Assembly: GCA_009777485.1 (NCBI GenBank)
Contig: WRLT01000006.1
Span: 53,551 to 117,550, forward strand
Direction of reading: 5' to 3'
Length of the DNA stretch: 64,000 nt
Origin: Bacillota bacterium
Lineage (GTDB): Bacteria; Bacillota; Clostridia; Christensenellales; Pumilibacteraceae
The notes under the pieces were generated by a model. That model ran no database searches and was not told the origin of the DNA. It saw only the letters and a program-made list of their open reading frames with translations. A program made the position numbers and the translations under genes. Positions 42,922 through 51,269 of this stretch are shown here, piece by piece. Position 1 is the first letter of the stretch. Every line of letters starts with the position of its first letter.

Positions 42922-43716
42922 ATGAATAACCGCATATTTTGTTACAGCGGAACCGGAAACAGTTTTGCTTCGGCAAAGCAAATCGGCAAACATTTTAATA
43001 TAACGCCCGAATTTATCACCGAAGAACTGATTGAAAGCGGTTCGGCGGCGGCGTGTGAATTTTGCGTGATACTATGCCCTAGTTACGCATACGGCGTGCC
43101 TGTGCTGGTAAAGAAGTTTTTAAAAAAGTTTCCGCTTAAAGCCGACTATCTTGCAATACTGATTACTTGCGGAACCAAAACGCGCGGGACGGCGGCGGAG
43201 GCGGTTAAGCTTTTAAAAAAGAACTCTCAGCAGGTTGATTTTGCTGCGGATATTCAATCGGTGGAAAATTACGTGCATTTATTTGGGCACCCGAAGCCCG
43301 AAATTCAAGTAGAAAGGATTGCGGCGCAAAAAATTATAACCGACGATATTTGCCGAAGGCTTGAAGCGCGCGAAAAGGTAAGCGTAAAGCTGCATAGGCC
43401 TTTTTCGGCGTTTGTAAGCGGATTGTTCCGCAGTGTTAAGTATACGTTTGTTTGGCGTTACCGCATAAAAAACACGTGCAACGGCTGTGAGATTTGCCGC
43501 AAGGTATGCCCTACGGGTGCAATCCGCATGAAAGAACGCAAAAGAAAAGGCAACGTAGTATCTGTGCCTAAATTTAAAGCAAGAAAGTGCGACCATTGTC
43601 AGGCGTGTATGCAGCTTTGCCCGAAAAGGGCCATAAAATATTTTAGAATAAAACCCCAAAGCCCCCGCTACCTGCACCACGATGTAACATTGAATGAATT
43701 GATAAAGCGGGATTAA
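42922..43716 (+). CDS. EFR1 family ferredoxin (flavodoxin-like plus 2[4Fe-4S])
   Basis: 264 residues. An N-terminal flavodoxin-type fold begins with the FMN phosphate loop FCYSGTGNSFASAK (about 5-18) and a LCPSYAYGVP element near 52. The C-terminal part has two [4Fe-4S] motifs, CNGCEICRKVCP and CDHCQACMQLCP. Combined, it is a small electron carrier or oxidoreductase common in Clostridia; partner unknown. Alone on the plus strand between GH3 and purC. Confidence 0.9.
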   Translation: MNNRIFCYSGTGNSFASAKQIGKHFNITPEFITEELIESGSAAACEFCVILCPSYAYGVPVLVKKFLKKFPLKADYLAILITCGTKTRGTAAEAVKLLKKNSQQVDFAADIQSVENYVHLFGHPKPEIQVERIAAQKIITDDICRRLEAREKVSVKLHRPFSAFVSGLFRSVKYTFVWRYRIKNTCNGCEICRKVCPTGAIRMKERKRKGNVVSVPKFKARKCDHCQACMQLCPKRAIKYFRIKPQSPRYLHHDVTLNELIKRD

Positions 43717-43765
43717 ATTGGAAACAACCTGCTACAACGGACGCAACGGGCGTAAAGAGTGCCGT

Positions 43766-44443
43766 TTATTTGAAAAAATCGGAAAGTTCTAGGTAATCCA
43801 ACTGCTTTTTATCTTTATATACGCGCATACTGCCTGCGCTGATATCGTCGGATACGGCAACCTTGCCGTCTATTATACCTACTTCTATTTTTATGTCGAT
43901 AAGGTCTAGGCCGCGCTTTTCTAAATCGTGCTTTACGATAGCACAAACTTTTTTGACAAGCTTTTCGATTTCGACGGCTTGCTTATGCGTAAAAAGCCCC
44001 AGCGCAACCGCGTTTTCTGCCGTTACGGGCGGGTCGTTGCGCGCGTCGTCTTTTAACGTGATTTCGTAAACCGCGTTTAGCTTTGCGCCCTCTTGCACGT
44101 ACATTCCGTAGCGGCGCACGAAGCTGCCCGATGCGGTGTAGCGCACCACAAATTCTAAGCCGTTGCCAAACATGGTTACGGGGCGCACTATCATTTCTTT
44201 TTCTTTTAAATCGGTTGCGACATAATGCGTGCGGATTCCCGCTTTTTTTAGTAATTCAAAATAGTAGGTTGTCATGTGCAAGGCTGCCGAACCTACGCCC
44301 GCTACCTCGCCTACTACCAAATTGCCGCCAGGGTCTTTTCCGCCGTCTTCTCCGCCTGTAACGGAGTCTTTAAATTTTAGCAAGAAATTGCCGTCGGGCA
44401 GACGGTACACGTCTTTGGTTTTTCCTTTCTTTAACAGTTCCAT
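43766..44443 (-). CDS. purC: Phosphoribosylaminoimidazole-succinocarboxamide synthase
   Basis: 225 residues. ATP-dependent ligation of aspartate to CAIR in purine synthesis. The start LLKKGKTKDVYRLPDGNFLL is the nucleotide-binding strand pair of SAICAR synthetase; EFVVRYTASGSFVRRYG matches the conserved E.VVR..A.GS...R motif; DIKIEVGI and SDDISAGSMR are the later active-site elements. A GGEDGGKDPGG insert near 30 replaces the usual SAFDG region, a variant form. AGGTG precedes the ATG. It is not next to other pur genes. Confidence 0.88.
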   Translation of the reverse strand: MELLKKGKTKDVYRLPDGNFLLKFKDSVTGGEDGGKDPGGNLVVGEVAGVGSAALHMTTYYFELLKKAGIRTHYVATDLKEKEMIVRPVTMFGNGLEFVVRYTASGSFVRRYGMYVQEGAKLNAVYEITLKDDARNDPPVTAENAVALGLFTHKQAVEIEKLVKKVCAIVKHDLEKRGLDLIDIKIEVGIIDGKVAVSDDISAGSMRVYKDKKQLDYLELSDFFK

Positions 44444-44592
44444 ATTTTTTCACCTTTAAAAACGGATTTTAGCACTTTATATGTGCAAACATTGGGTAGA
44501 GTTTATGCTGTAACATATTCAATGCTTTTTTAATACTAATATAAATAGTTTTATTTGTCAAGCGTGCAAAATAATATTTTTTGCTTAGGCGT

Positions 44593-44622
44593 TTGACAAT
44601 TTTGTTAGGACAATGCTATATT
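44593..44622 (+). promoter_or_regulatory. Promoter of the SIS-domain gene
   Basis: TTGACA, 18 bp, TATATT on the plus strand; AAGGAG lies 11 nt before the ATG at 44649. Confidence 0.7.
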
Positions 44623-44648
44623 TAAAAGGATAAGGAGATTTTATTTTT

Positions 44649-45698
44649 ATGGATTATACCCAAACCCAAATGTACCGTGAGATGTGCGAACAGCCCGATA
44701 TTTTGGCAGGGATGCGCGCGCGTTTAAGTAAACAGCTTGCGCAAATTGCGGCGGCGGTAAAAAAAGAAAATCCGCAGTATGCGGTAACGGCGGCGCGCGG
44801 CAGCAGCAACAACGCTTGCACGTATTTTAAATACTTGTGCGAAACGCACGTAGGGCTTCCTTGCGCCTCTGCCGCGCCGTCTGTGTATACGGTGTATGAC
44901 GGCGCGTTAAAAATCCGCAATGCGTTAGTAATCGGTGTTTCGCAAAGCGGAAAGGCGGCGGACGCGATTGCCGTTTTAGAAAAAGCGGCGGCAGCGGGCA
45001 GTATTACGGTTGCCGTAACCAACGACCCCGACAGCCCGATGGCAAAATGTGCGCGCTTTCATATCTATTTGCAAACGGGGCCCGAAATAAGCGTTGCCGC
45101 TACTAAGACTTTTACGGCGCAAATGTATGCTTTATTGCTGTTAGCGGAGGCGTTGTGCGGCAGTAAGGCTTTGCAATCGGCAGCGGAAAAAATTCCTGCG
45201 GGCGCGGCGCAAACGCTGCTACTGGCGGAAATCGTAGCAAAGGCGGCAAAGCAGTTTACCGATTTAGACAGCGCGGTGGTGCTGGGCAGAGGTACAAACT
45301 ACTCCGCTGCGTTAGAATGCGCGCTTAAAATGCAAGAAACCACCTATATACAAACCAAAGCTTATGCAAGTTCGGATTTTTATCACGGGCCGTTTGCGAT
45401 TTTAGACGAAAAAAGTACCGTGTTATTGCTTGCGCCGCGCGGCGAATGCTATCAATCGATGTGCGATGCACTGCAAGCGTGTCAAAAAGCGGGCGCGCAA
45501 ACCGTAGTGTTTACGGACGCGGATATTGCGGACATTAAGGGCACGCGCGCAACGCTTAAAGTACCTAGCGGGACGGATATAGAAACGCCGTTTTATAACG
45601 TGCTTACGGCGCAAATGTTTGCCAACGCGCTGAGTGCGGCAAAGGGCTTAAACCCCGACGCCCCGCGCGGATTAAATAAGGTAACCGTTACGTTGTAG
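44649..45698 (+). CDS. SIS domain protein (GlmS C-terminal/AgaS-like)
   Basis: 349 residues with two SIS domains and no glutaminase domain. Landmarks: TAARGSSNNACTYFKYLCE near 48-66, VIGVSQSGKAADAIAVL near 97-113, SVAATKTFTAQM near 152, and ALECALKMQETTYIQTKAY near 222, the amino-sugar isomerase core. Such proteins isomerise or deaminate phosphorylated amino sugars, or deglycate fructosamine phosphates. Exact substrate cannot be assigned. Single-gene unit. Confidence 0.88.
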   Translation: MDYTQTQMYREMCEQPDILAGMRARLSKQLAQIAAAVKKENPQYAVTAARGSSNNACTYFKYLCETHVGLPCASAAPSVYTVYDGALKIRNALVIGVSQSGKAADAIAVLEKAAAAGSITVAVTNDPDSPMAKCARFHIYLQTGPEISVAATKTFTAQMYALLLLAEALCGSKALQSAAEKIPAGAAQTLLLAEIVAKAAKQFTDLDSAVVLGRGTNYSAALECALKMQETTYIQTKAYASSDFYHGPFAILDEKSTVLLLAPRGECYQSMCDALQACQKAGAQTVVFTDADIADIKGTRATLKVPSGTDIETPFYNVLTAQMFANALSAAKGLNPDAPRGLNKVTVTL

Positions 45699-45707
45699 GA
45701 AACGCTT

Positions 45708-47132
45708 TTACTTATCGTATTTGCGGATATTGCCGAAGTTGTCTACGTATTCGTCGCTTTCTAGCTTTATGAATTTATCGCTGCCGGGCGTTTTGTCTTT
45801 GGCGTATTTTTCTTGCGAATCGCCTCCGCCGTAGTTTGTGTGGGCTTTATGATACCCCGCCCCGTCCTTTTGCAGTTCGGTTTTCTTGCCGAATTGGTCT
45901 TTTATTACGGTTTGCCCCTCATTGGCTTGTGTTTGCTTTGGCTGATTAAAGCTTTGGTTTTGTTTGGTGAGGGAATTGAATATTGAGTAGCCTATAATAC
46001 CGATAATCATAATTACCCAAAAAGAAGCCTTTGACCCTGGCCACCCTCCGCCTTTGCGCATTTTACTTTTTACCACAGCCGAAACAGCGGTGGTAATCAA
46101 AATAAACGCAACAAGCCAGCTTGTAAGGTATAGCGCAGCTCCAAAAGAATCTATTTCGTTGTTAGAACCACCGACAAATATAATCATCAAAATAATGTAT
46201 ACAACTATAACCGCTACATTCAGCCACGCAAAGATTTCGCTTAGCACAACCGCCGCGCCGCCGTATTCTTTGGTGCCTTTTGTGCCTATAAATTTGCCGT
46301 TTGGTAATTTTCGTTTAGCGGCAGTGGTTTTTAACAGCAAAGCAAGGTATACAATGAAATTTATGAAAGCGACAGGACCTACATATACTATAACCCAAAC
46401 CCACATCCACATCTCCCCGATTACTAATAGAATAAAGCCCATCGCAACACACACCGCAAAGATAAAAATAGCTTTAGGGGAAACTGTTTTGCCGACAAAC
46501 TTTATAATAACAACCCAAACTAAACCCGCAATCGCAGCCACAAGCATAGAAATACTCGAAAGCAAAATAAGAAAAATCCTATTTATCTCATCATTTATAT
46601 ATATAAACCCATTTATATATATCTCACCATTCTCGCGAAGCTCGCGAAGCCAACTTAACTGAAGCATAAAATATGGTATATCATACGACTTTAGGATAAA
46701 AAACAACGCCGTGCAAACACAAACAATGCTAAAAGTTTTAAAGGAAAGTGCGGTTTTGGCAGTCTTTTTTGACCTAAATTTAGAGAAAATCAACATGAAT
46801 ACAGAGGTACATAACATGAGTACAGTGATAAACAAAAACACAAAGGATAAGGGATGATAATGATTAGTTATCCCAAACAATGGCCAGATCTCTAACACAA
46901 CAAGCATTGCAGATAGGCATATACATACAATCCAAAAGGTTTTTTGGGTGTTTTTTTCTTCTTGCACTGCCTCTTTTGCGGGGGTGGGTTCTTGCAATAC
47001 TTCTTCGGGTGGTGTGGGTTCTTGCAGTAAGGACGCGCCGCAGTCGGAACAAATTTTTAGGGTTATTCCGTTAGGCCAACCGCATGAAGGGCAATTTATT
47101 CGGGGTCTTAATGCCTTTTCTTCTAAATCCAT
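45708..47132 (-). CDS. Zinc-ribbon polytopic membrane protein
   Basis: 474 residues. An N-terminal zinc ribbon (CPSCGWPNG...CSDCG, residues about 15-34) leads to a PTPPEEVLQEPTP-type linker, then eight or nine membrane segments (about 70-370), then a 90-residue polar, probably disordered tail rich in Lys, Gly and Gln. Not a known family. Expression is probably driven by a promoter whose spacer is a CGT trinucleotide repeat (47210-47242). AGGA precedes the ATG. It converges with the SIS gene. Confidence 0.7.
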   Translation of the reverse strand: MDLEEKALRPRINCPSCGWPNGITLKICSDCGASLLQEPTPPEEVLQEPTPAKEAVQEEKNTQKTFWIVCICLSAMLVVLEIWPLFGITNHYHPLSFVFLFITVLMLCTSVFMLIFSKFRSKKTAKTALSFKTFSIVCVCTALFFILKSYDIPYFMLQLSWLRELRENGEIYINGFIYINDEINRIFLILLSSISMLVAAIAGLVWVVIIKFVGKTVSPKAIFIFAVCVAMGFILLVIGEMWMWVWVIVYVGPVAFINFIVYLALLLKTTAAKRKLPNGKFIGTKGTKEYGGAAVVLSEIFAWLNVAVIVVYIILMIIFVGGSNNEIDSFGAALYLTSWLVAFILITTAVSAVVKSKMRKGGGWPGSKASFWVIMIIGIIGYSIFNSLTKQNQSFNQPKQTQANEGQTVIKDQFGKKTELQKDGAGYHKAHTNYGGGDSQEKYAKDKTPGSDKFIKLESDEYVDNFGNIRKYDK

Positions 47133-47209
47133 AAGTAAAATTCCTGCCGTCTAAGGTACATTTTTTATTTGCAACGATAGAGTTATCCACACTATATTGC
47201 ATGATAAAA

Positions 47210-47242
47210 AGTATACGTCGTCGTCGTCGTCGTCTATGTCAA
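47210..47242 (-). promoter_or_regulatory. Promoter with trinucleotide-repeat spacer
   Basis: Minus-strand TTGACA, then TAG plus six copies of ACG (21 bp), then TATACT. With one unit fewer the spacer would be a functional 18 bp. The repeat is the plus-strand tract CGT x6 at 47216-47233. Loss or gain of a unit should switch promoter strength. Confidence 0.6.
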
Positions 47243-47339
47243 GCGATTTTGGGGTGTTTTGGCGGGGAAATTTTTATGAGGGGGAAATTTTTTTTTGGGG
47301 TTATCCACCATATGTTTTTTAATTACTTTTATTTACATA

Positions 47340-47680
47340 ATGTTTTACTAATGGAGAATTTTATTTAAAGCCTTAGCCTTAGAAAAATTCCCCTCTTTGA
47401 GGCGCGACGCGGCGGCCTAAAGCCTGCAAAAACACACCGTGTTTTTAGCCAAAGCGGGGAGTGAGGAACGAACGACCCATTGTAGGCGTTAGCAGACGGG
47501 GTGGAAAGGCGTTTTTCTTTCCACCCCGTCGGATTGGGAGTATAAGCTTTTCTTTCCACCCCGTCCGCTACGCGTCCACCCCTCAAAGAGGGGAATTTTT
47601 TAGCGGTCTGTTAGCGCGCATCAATCAGAGGGGAATTTTTTAGTGGTTTATTTTTACAAAGTCAATCGATGAGGGGGATT
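47340..47680. repeat. Dispersed CCACCCC-type repeat, copy 6 (largest, full inverted form)
   Basis: Left arm AAAAATTCCCCTCTTTGAGG at 47391, then an extra module with an AAAAACAC/GTGTTTTT hairpin, GACGGGGTGGAAAGG, then CTTTCCACCCCGTC twice, CCACCCCTCAAAGAGGGGAA and TTTTTTAGCGG. Two more GAGGGGAATTTTTTAG fragments follow at 47628-47648. The gap also holds the promoter of the preceding feature and a GTTATCCAC pair at 47190 and 47301. No gene seen. Confidence 0.75.
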
Positions 47681-50458
47681 TTATGGGGTTTTAAGGTTTT
47701 TTTTGCGTTGTTTTAGGTATTGTTTGTTGGGGTAAAACCATATATGCGCTAGCGGGTTTTCGGTTTGGGCGATGCAATCGTAGTCTACTACCGAGTGGTA
47801 TTCCGCGCCTAGCTTGGGGGTTTTTTGCTGTAACTTTTTATATTTTAAAACCATTTTATCTAATTTGTTTTCCGCGCTTTTGTTAAGGTTTTTTAGCAGT
47901 GCTTTGGAGGAGGCATCTACGGCTAAATCCTTAGTTTCGCCCGCGTAGCCCGCTTTCCAAAAGACGTAGTCGTGCCGCTGTTTTTTAATGCGGAGGCGTT
48001 CGTTTTTGCGCCAAATCTTGCGGAAGGTTTTGTTGATTAACTTGACTAGCTTAGCGTCGGTAATATCGGCGTACAGTTCTTGCTCGTACTCGCAAGTATT
48101 TTCTGCTACATAGATAATGCGGTCGTCCGCGTAGTTGCACACGGTGCGGATATTGTAAAAAACCTTTTGGCGGATTGAACCGTCTAGGTTCATTTTATAT
48201 AGCGAATATACGCCGTTATCATCCTCGGCGATATAAAAAATCTTGTTTTTCTTGATGCCTAAAACGCGGTCTACCTCTGGGATAAGCTCTTTTCTGCCTG
48301 TGCCGTTTAAGCGGACGCTGTATAGCTTTTCGGCGTAATCTAGGTAATACAGCCTGCCCTTTTCTATAAAAACCTCTGTTTTTTTGCCCGAATCGCCTAC
48401 CGCGAATAATTTTTCTACGCCGAATGCGATTTCTTGCTCTGAACCGCCCGATATCGGCAGACGGAAAATGGTGTATAGGTCATTTTTTCCGCGATAGGTG
48501 TAGATGTAATCTTCGTCATGAAACAAGATAGCTTTCATGTAGCGCATGACTTCGCAAGGCTCGCCGCCGTGCGCGTCTACGCAGTACAGCGACTGCACGC
48601 GGCTGTTGCCTACGCGATAAAAAACCTTGCCCTCGTAGCAGCCGTAGTAGCGGTAGACGTTTTGCGCTAAAACCTGTTCTTCGTGCGAATCTATATCGGG
48701 CTTGCGGTAAATGGTAATGTTGTCGGGGCCTTGACGGTCGTATACGCGCGTAAAAATTACGGACTTATCGTCTAGAATTTCGCGGATTTCGGCCTTGCCG
48801 TGAATCAGCAGCTTAGTTCTGCCGCAGTATGTATCGGTAGAAAACAAGGCTTTTTCTAGCTCTATGCGTTTCTTTTTTAACAATTCGTCCGAACACTCAC
48901 GGTAGGCTATGTAGTAATAGGCGTCGTCTTTTTTGTTTTGAAACTCGAAAATATTTTGCCGTATCAGCTTAGGGCGGCGTTCGACGGCATCCCAAACCCA
49001 TAAGTCGTATGCCTCAGGCGCGGGCATTTCGCACTCGGCTGTAATTTGATGTTTTGCGAAAAACTCTTTTTTTAGATTATAGGAGGCGGGATTGCCCCTT
49101 ACTAAAATAACAAATTCGCCGTCGGTAAAATCCTTAGCTTCGGCATGGCATTGGGGGAACGACAGCGCGCCGTAAAATACTAAGCACGATTTTTTCGGCT
49201 TAGGGATAAGCGCGCCTTTAAGGTGCTCGAACGGTACATCGGTGTTAAACCAATTCAGCGAAGAACTTCCCTTACTTGCGTAATAGTAATCGTCTGCAAA
49301 AAAATACACTAAGCCTGTTTGCGGTGCAACGGGCGTTTCGGCTATCAACCGCCCGAAAGCGGGATACAGCATATTATTTTTTATGTAAAACGGTTTGTCG
49401 CGCAGTATTAAAAACGCCCCTGCCCTTGCGCAGAGATTGATTTTTTTTAAAAATTCTGCCGAATCGCCGTATTCGGAAATTTTGGCTAACGTGCGCGCCG
49501 CTGCTATACAGTTTCCGCTTTTATATTCGGTAACGCCCTTTTGATACAAGGCGGGCGCGTTTAGCTTGCGCTTAGCGTACCGCTCTGCCGCCGCTTTTTG
49601 ACACTCGTCGGCTAAATCGCGGCGCACCTCTACATAATCCTCTAAAACGGACGGCACGCGCAGCTTTTCTAACCGCTCGGAAAACAGCTTTAACTCGCGG
49701 GCTTTAAGCTGTTGCAGCTGCGCCTCGCTTAAACCGTATTTTTGCGCGTAGTGGTAGTAGTCGCCCAAATTTTTTGCGTAGCGGTCTAGGTTTTTTATAA
49801 AGGTATCCGCGCTTTCCTTTAAGCAGTCAAAATCGTTATGCGCTTTATTGACGTGCCTTTTGGCTGTGTAGTCGTCGATTACGGCGTGTAAGCCTTTTTC
49901 GATATGTTCGGCCTTTTTTTCTAAGCATACGCATAAATACTCAAAATTCATTTCCCATACCGCGCTTTGGTCGCCGTATGAATGCGTCATGCGGTCTAGT
50001 ACCGCGTCGATTTCGGCAACCGTAAAGGCGGAGGGGTCTTTTGCAAAGCAAGCCCAATCGTAGTGGTCGAATAGGTAGCCGATATAGGCTTTTGCCGCAG
50101 CGGGCGTTTTGATGTCCGCGCTGCGCAGCGCGGCGGCCTCTGATACAAGGTTGGCATTTTTTACGCTTGCCGATGAGGGTGTGTTTATCCAATCGCCGCA
50201 GCTGATGCAGCGGTACGAAAGCAGCGCGGGATTGTAGTGATTAGGCGCGGTACAGCTAGGACACCGCGCGACAGGCTTTTGCGCTTTTGCCTCGTCCGAA
50301 TCGGGCGGCGGTGCGGCGGGCGCGGAAGATGCAGACGGCGCGTCAGAAATTGCCGCCGCGCTTGCGTCCGCAGGCTCTGCCGATACGGTGTCGGCCGCTT
50401 GAACCGTTTCTTGCACGGCTTTTTTGTTTTTTTCTTCCTTAGGCACTTTTGTTTTCAC
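47681..50458 (-). CDS. Large zinc-ribbon protein with beta-propeller-like DUF5050 region
   Basis: 925 residues. A low-complexity Ala/Ser/Pro/Asp N-terminus (1-60) precedes a zinc ribbon (CPSCTAPNHYNPAL...CISCGDW, about 65-90), a helical region (100-340), and from about 380 a series of beta-blade repeats with YxxxxxxKVFYRV, RGKNDLYTIFRLPI, KMNLDGSIRQKV patterns typical of DUF5050. The C-terminal 120 residues are basic and helical. No signal or membrane segment, so cytoplasmic. The first 20 bp overlap the end of the dipeptidase gene. Function unknown. Confidence 0.7.
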   Translation of the reverse strand: MKTKVPKEEKNKKAVQETVQAADTVSAEPADASAAAISDAPSASSAPAAPPPDSDEAKAQKPVARCPSCTAPNHYNPALLSYRCISCGDWINTPSSASVKNANLVSEAAALRSADIKTPAAAKAYIGYLFDHYDWACFAKDPSAFTVAEIDAVLDRMTHSYGDQSAVWEMNFEYLCVCLEKKAEHIEKGLHAVIDDYTAKRHVNKAHNDFDCLKESADTFIKNLDRYAKNLGDYYHYAQKYGLSEAQLQQLKARELKLFSERLEKLRVPSVLEDYVEVRRDLADECQKAAAERYAKRKLNAPALYQKGVTEYKSGNCIAAARTLAKISEYGDSAEFLKKINLCARAGAFLILRDKPFYIKNNMLYPAFGRLIAETPVAPQTGLVYFFADDYYYASKGSSSLNWFNTDVPFEHLKGALIPKPKKSCLVFYGALSFPQCHAEAKDFTDGEFVILVRGNPASYNLKKEFFAKHQITAECEMPAPEAYDLWVWDAVERRPKLIRQNIFEFQNKKDDAYYYIAYRECSDELLKKKRIELEKALFSTDTYCGRTKLLIHGKAEIREILDDKSVIFTRVYDRQGPDNITIYRKPDIDSHEEQVLAQNVYRYYGCYEGKVFYRVGNSRVQSLYCVDAHGGEPCEVMRYMKAILFHDEDYIYTYRGKNDLYTIFRLPISGGSEQEIAFGVEKLFAVGDSGKKTEVFIEKGRLYYLDYAEKLYSVRLNGTGRKELIPEVDRVLGIKKNKIFYIAEDDNGVYSLYKMNLDGSIRQKVFYNIRTVCNYADDRIIYVAENTCEYEQELYADITDAKLVKLINKTFRKIWRKNERLRIKKQRHDYVFWKAGYAGETKDLAVDASSKALLKNLNKSAENKLDKMVLKYKKLQQKTPKLGAEYHSVVDYDCIAQTENPLAHIWFYPNKQYLKQRKKNLKTP

Positions 50459-51269
50459 CCCGCCCTATTTTGCTAAAAAAATTATCCGCATGAACAAAAA
50501 ATATTTTGTTTATATCTTGCTGCGTGTAGCCTAAGCCTTGTAAATCGTCCGCTAGCAAAGCAAATTCTGTGTAAGTTGATAAGCCCTTAACGGGGTCGGT
50601 TCCGTTAAAGTCGGTTCCTATACATAAGCCGTTAATGCCGAATGCTTGAATAAAGGTGTCTATTTGGCGCACATAATCGGCGCGGGTTGCGGCTGCTTCG
50701 GGCTTTCCCATAAACTGCGCTACCAGTGTTAAGCCTATAATTCCGCCGCGCGAAAGTATCAGCCGAATTTGCGCGTTGGTAAGGTTGCGCGGGTGCGCAC
50801 ACACCGAATGTAAACAGGTATGGCTGTTTATCGGTACCGCTACCCTGTCGCATACTTGATAAAAGGTTTTTTCGTTTAGGTGGGCGGTGTCGGCTGTAAT
50901 GCCTGCGGAGGTAAGCTTTTGCAGTGCGATTTCGCCCAAAGGAGAAAGCCCCGCGCTTGAACCCGCGCCGCCGCCCAAAGCATTTTCGCCGTTCCAACAA
51001 ATTCCTGCGTATAGTACGGGCAGTGCGCACACGGCGTCTATGCAGCTAACGCCCTTTACAAAGCCCATATCCTCTACTGCGTACAGTCGGCTTTGCGATA
51101 CGGGATATTTTTTTATGTACCCATTGATAAAGGCAAGCGGCGCGCGCATCTGCGTGGTGTAAAACGCCGACACAATGCGGTGCGGCGTTTGCGCGGCGTA
51201 TGCGGCGGCAACCTCCTCTTCGGAAAACCCGCGCGTGGGTAAATCGTTATGCAAATCAAAAACTTTCAT
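50439..51269 (-). CDS. Membrane dipeptidase-like metallopeptidase (M19)
   Basis: 276 residues, shorter than the family's typical 310-400. The first metal motif MKVFDLHNDLP (HxD) is at the start; VKGVSCIDAV, a TAHLNEKTF motif near 145, NSHTCLHSVCAHPRNL near 167 and CIGTDFNGTDP near 225 supply the rest of the site. Cleaves dipeptides, possibly with D-residues. The start overlaps the upstream stop as TAATG, and the 3' end overlaps the next gene by 20 bp. Confidence 0.88.
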   Translation of the reverse strand: MKVFDLHNDLPTRGFSEEEVAAAYAAQTPHRIVSAFYTTQMRAPLAFINGYIKKYPVSQSRLYAVEDMGFVKGVSCIDAVCALPVLYAGICWNGENALGGGAGSSAGLSPLGEIALQKLTSAGITADTAHLNEKTFYQVCDRVAVPINSHTCLHSVCAHPRNLTNAQIRLILSRGGIIGLTLVAQFMGKPEAAATRADYVRQIDTFIQAFGINGLCIGTDFNGTDPVKGLSTYTEFALLADDLQGLGYTQQDINKIFFVHADNFFSKIGRGENKSA

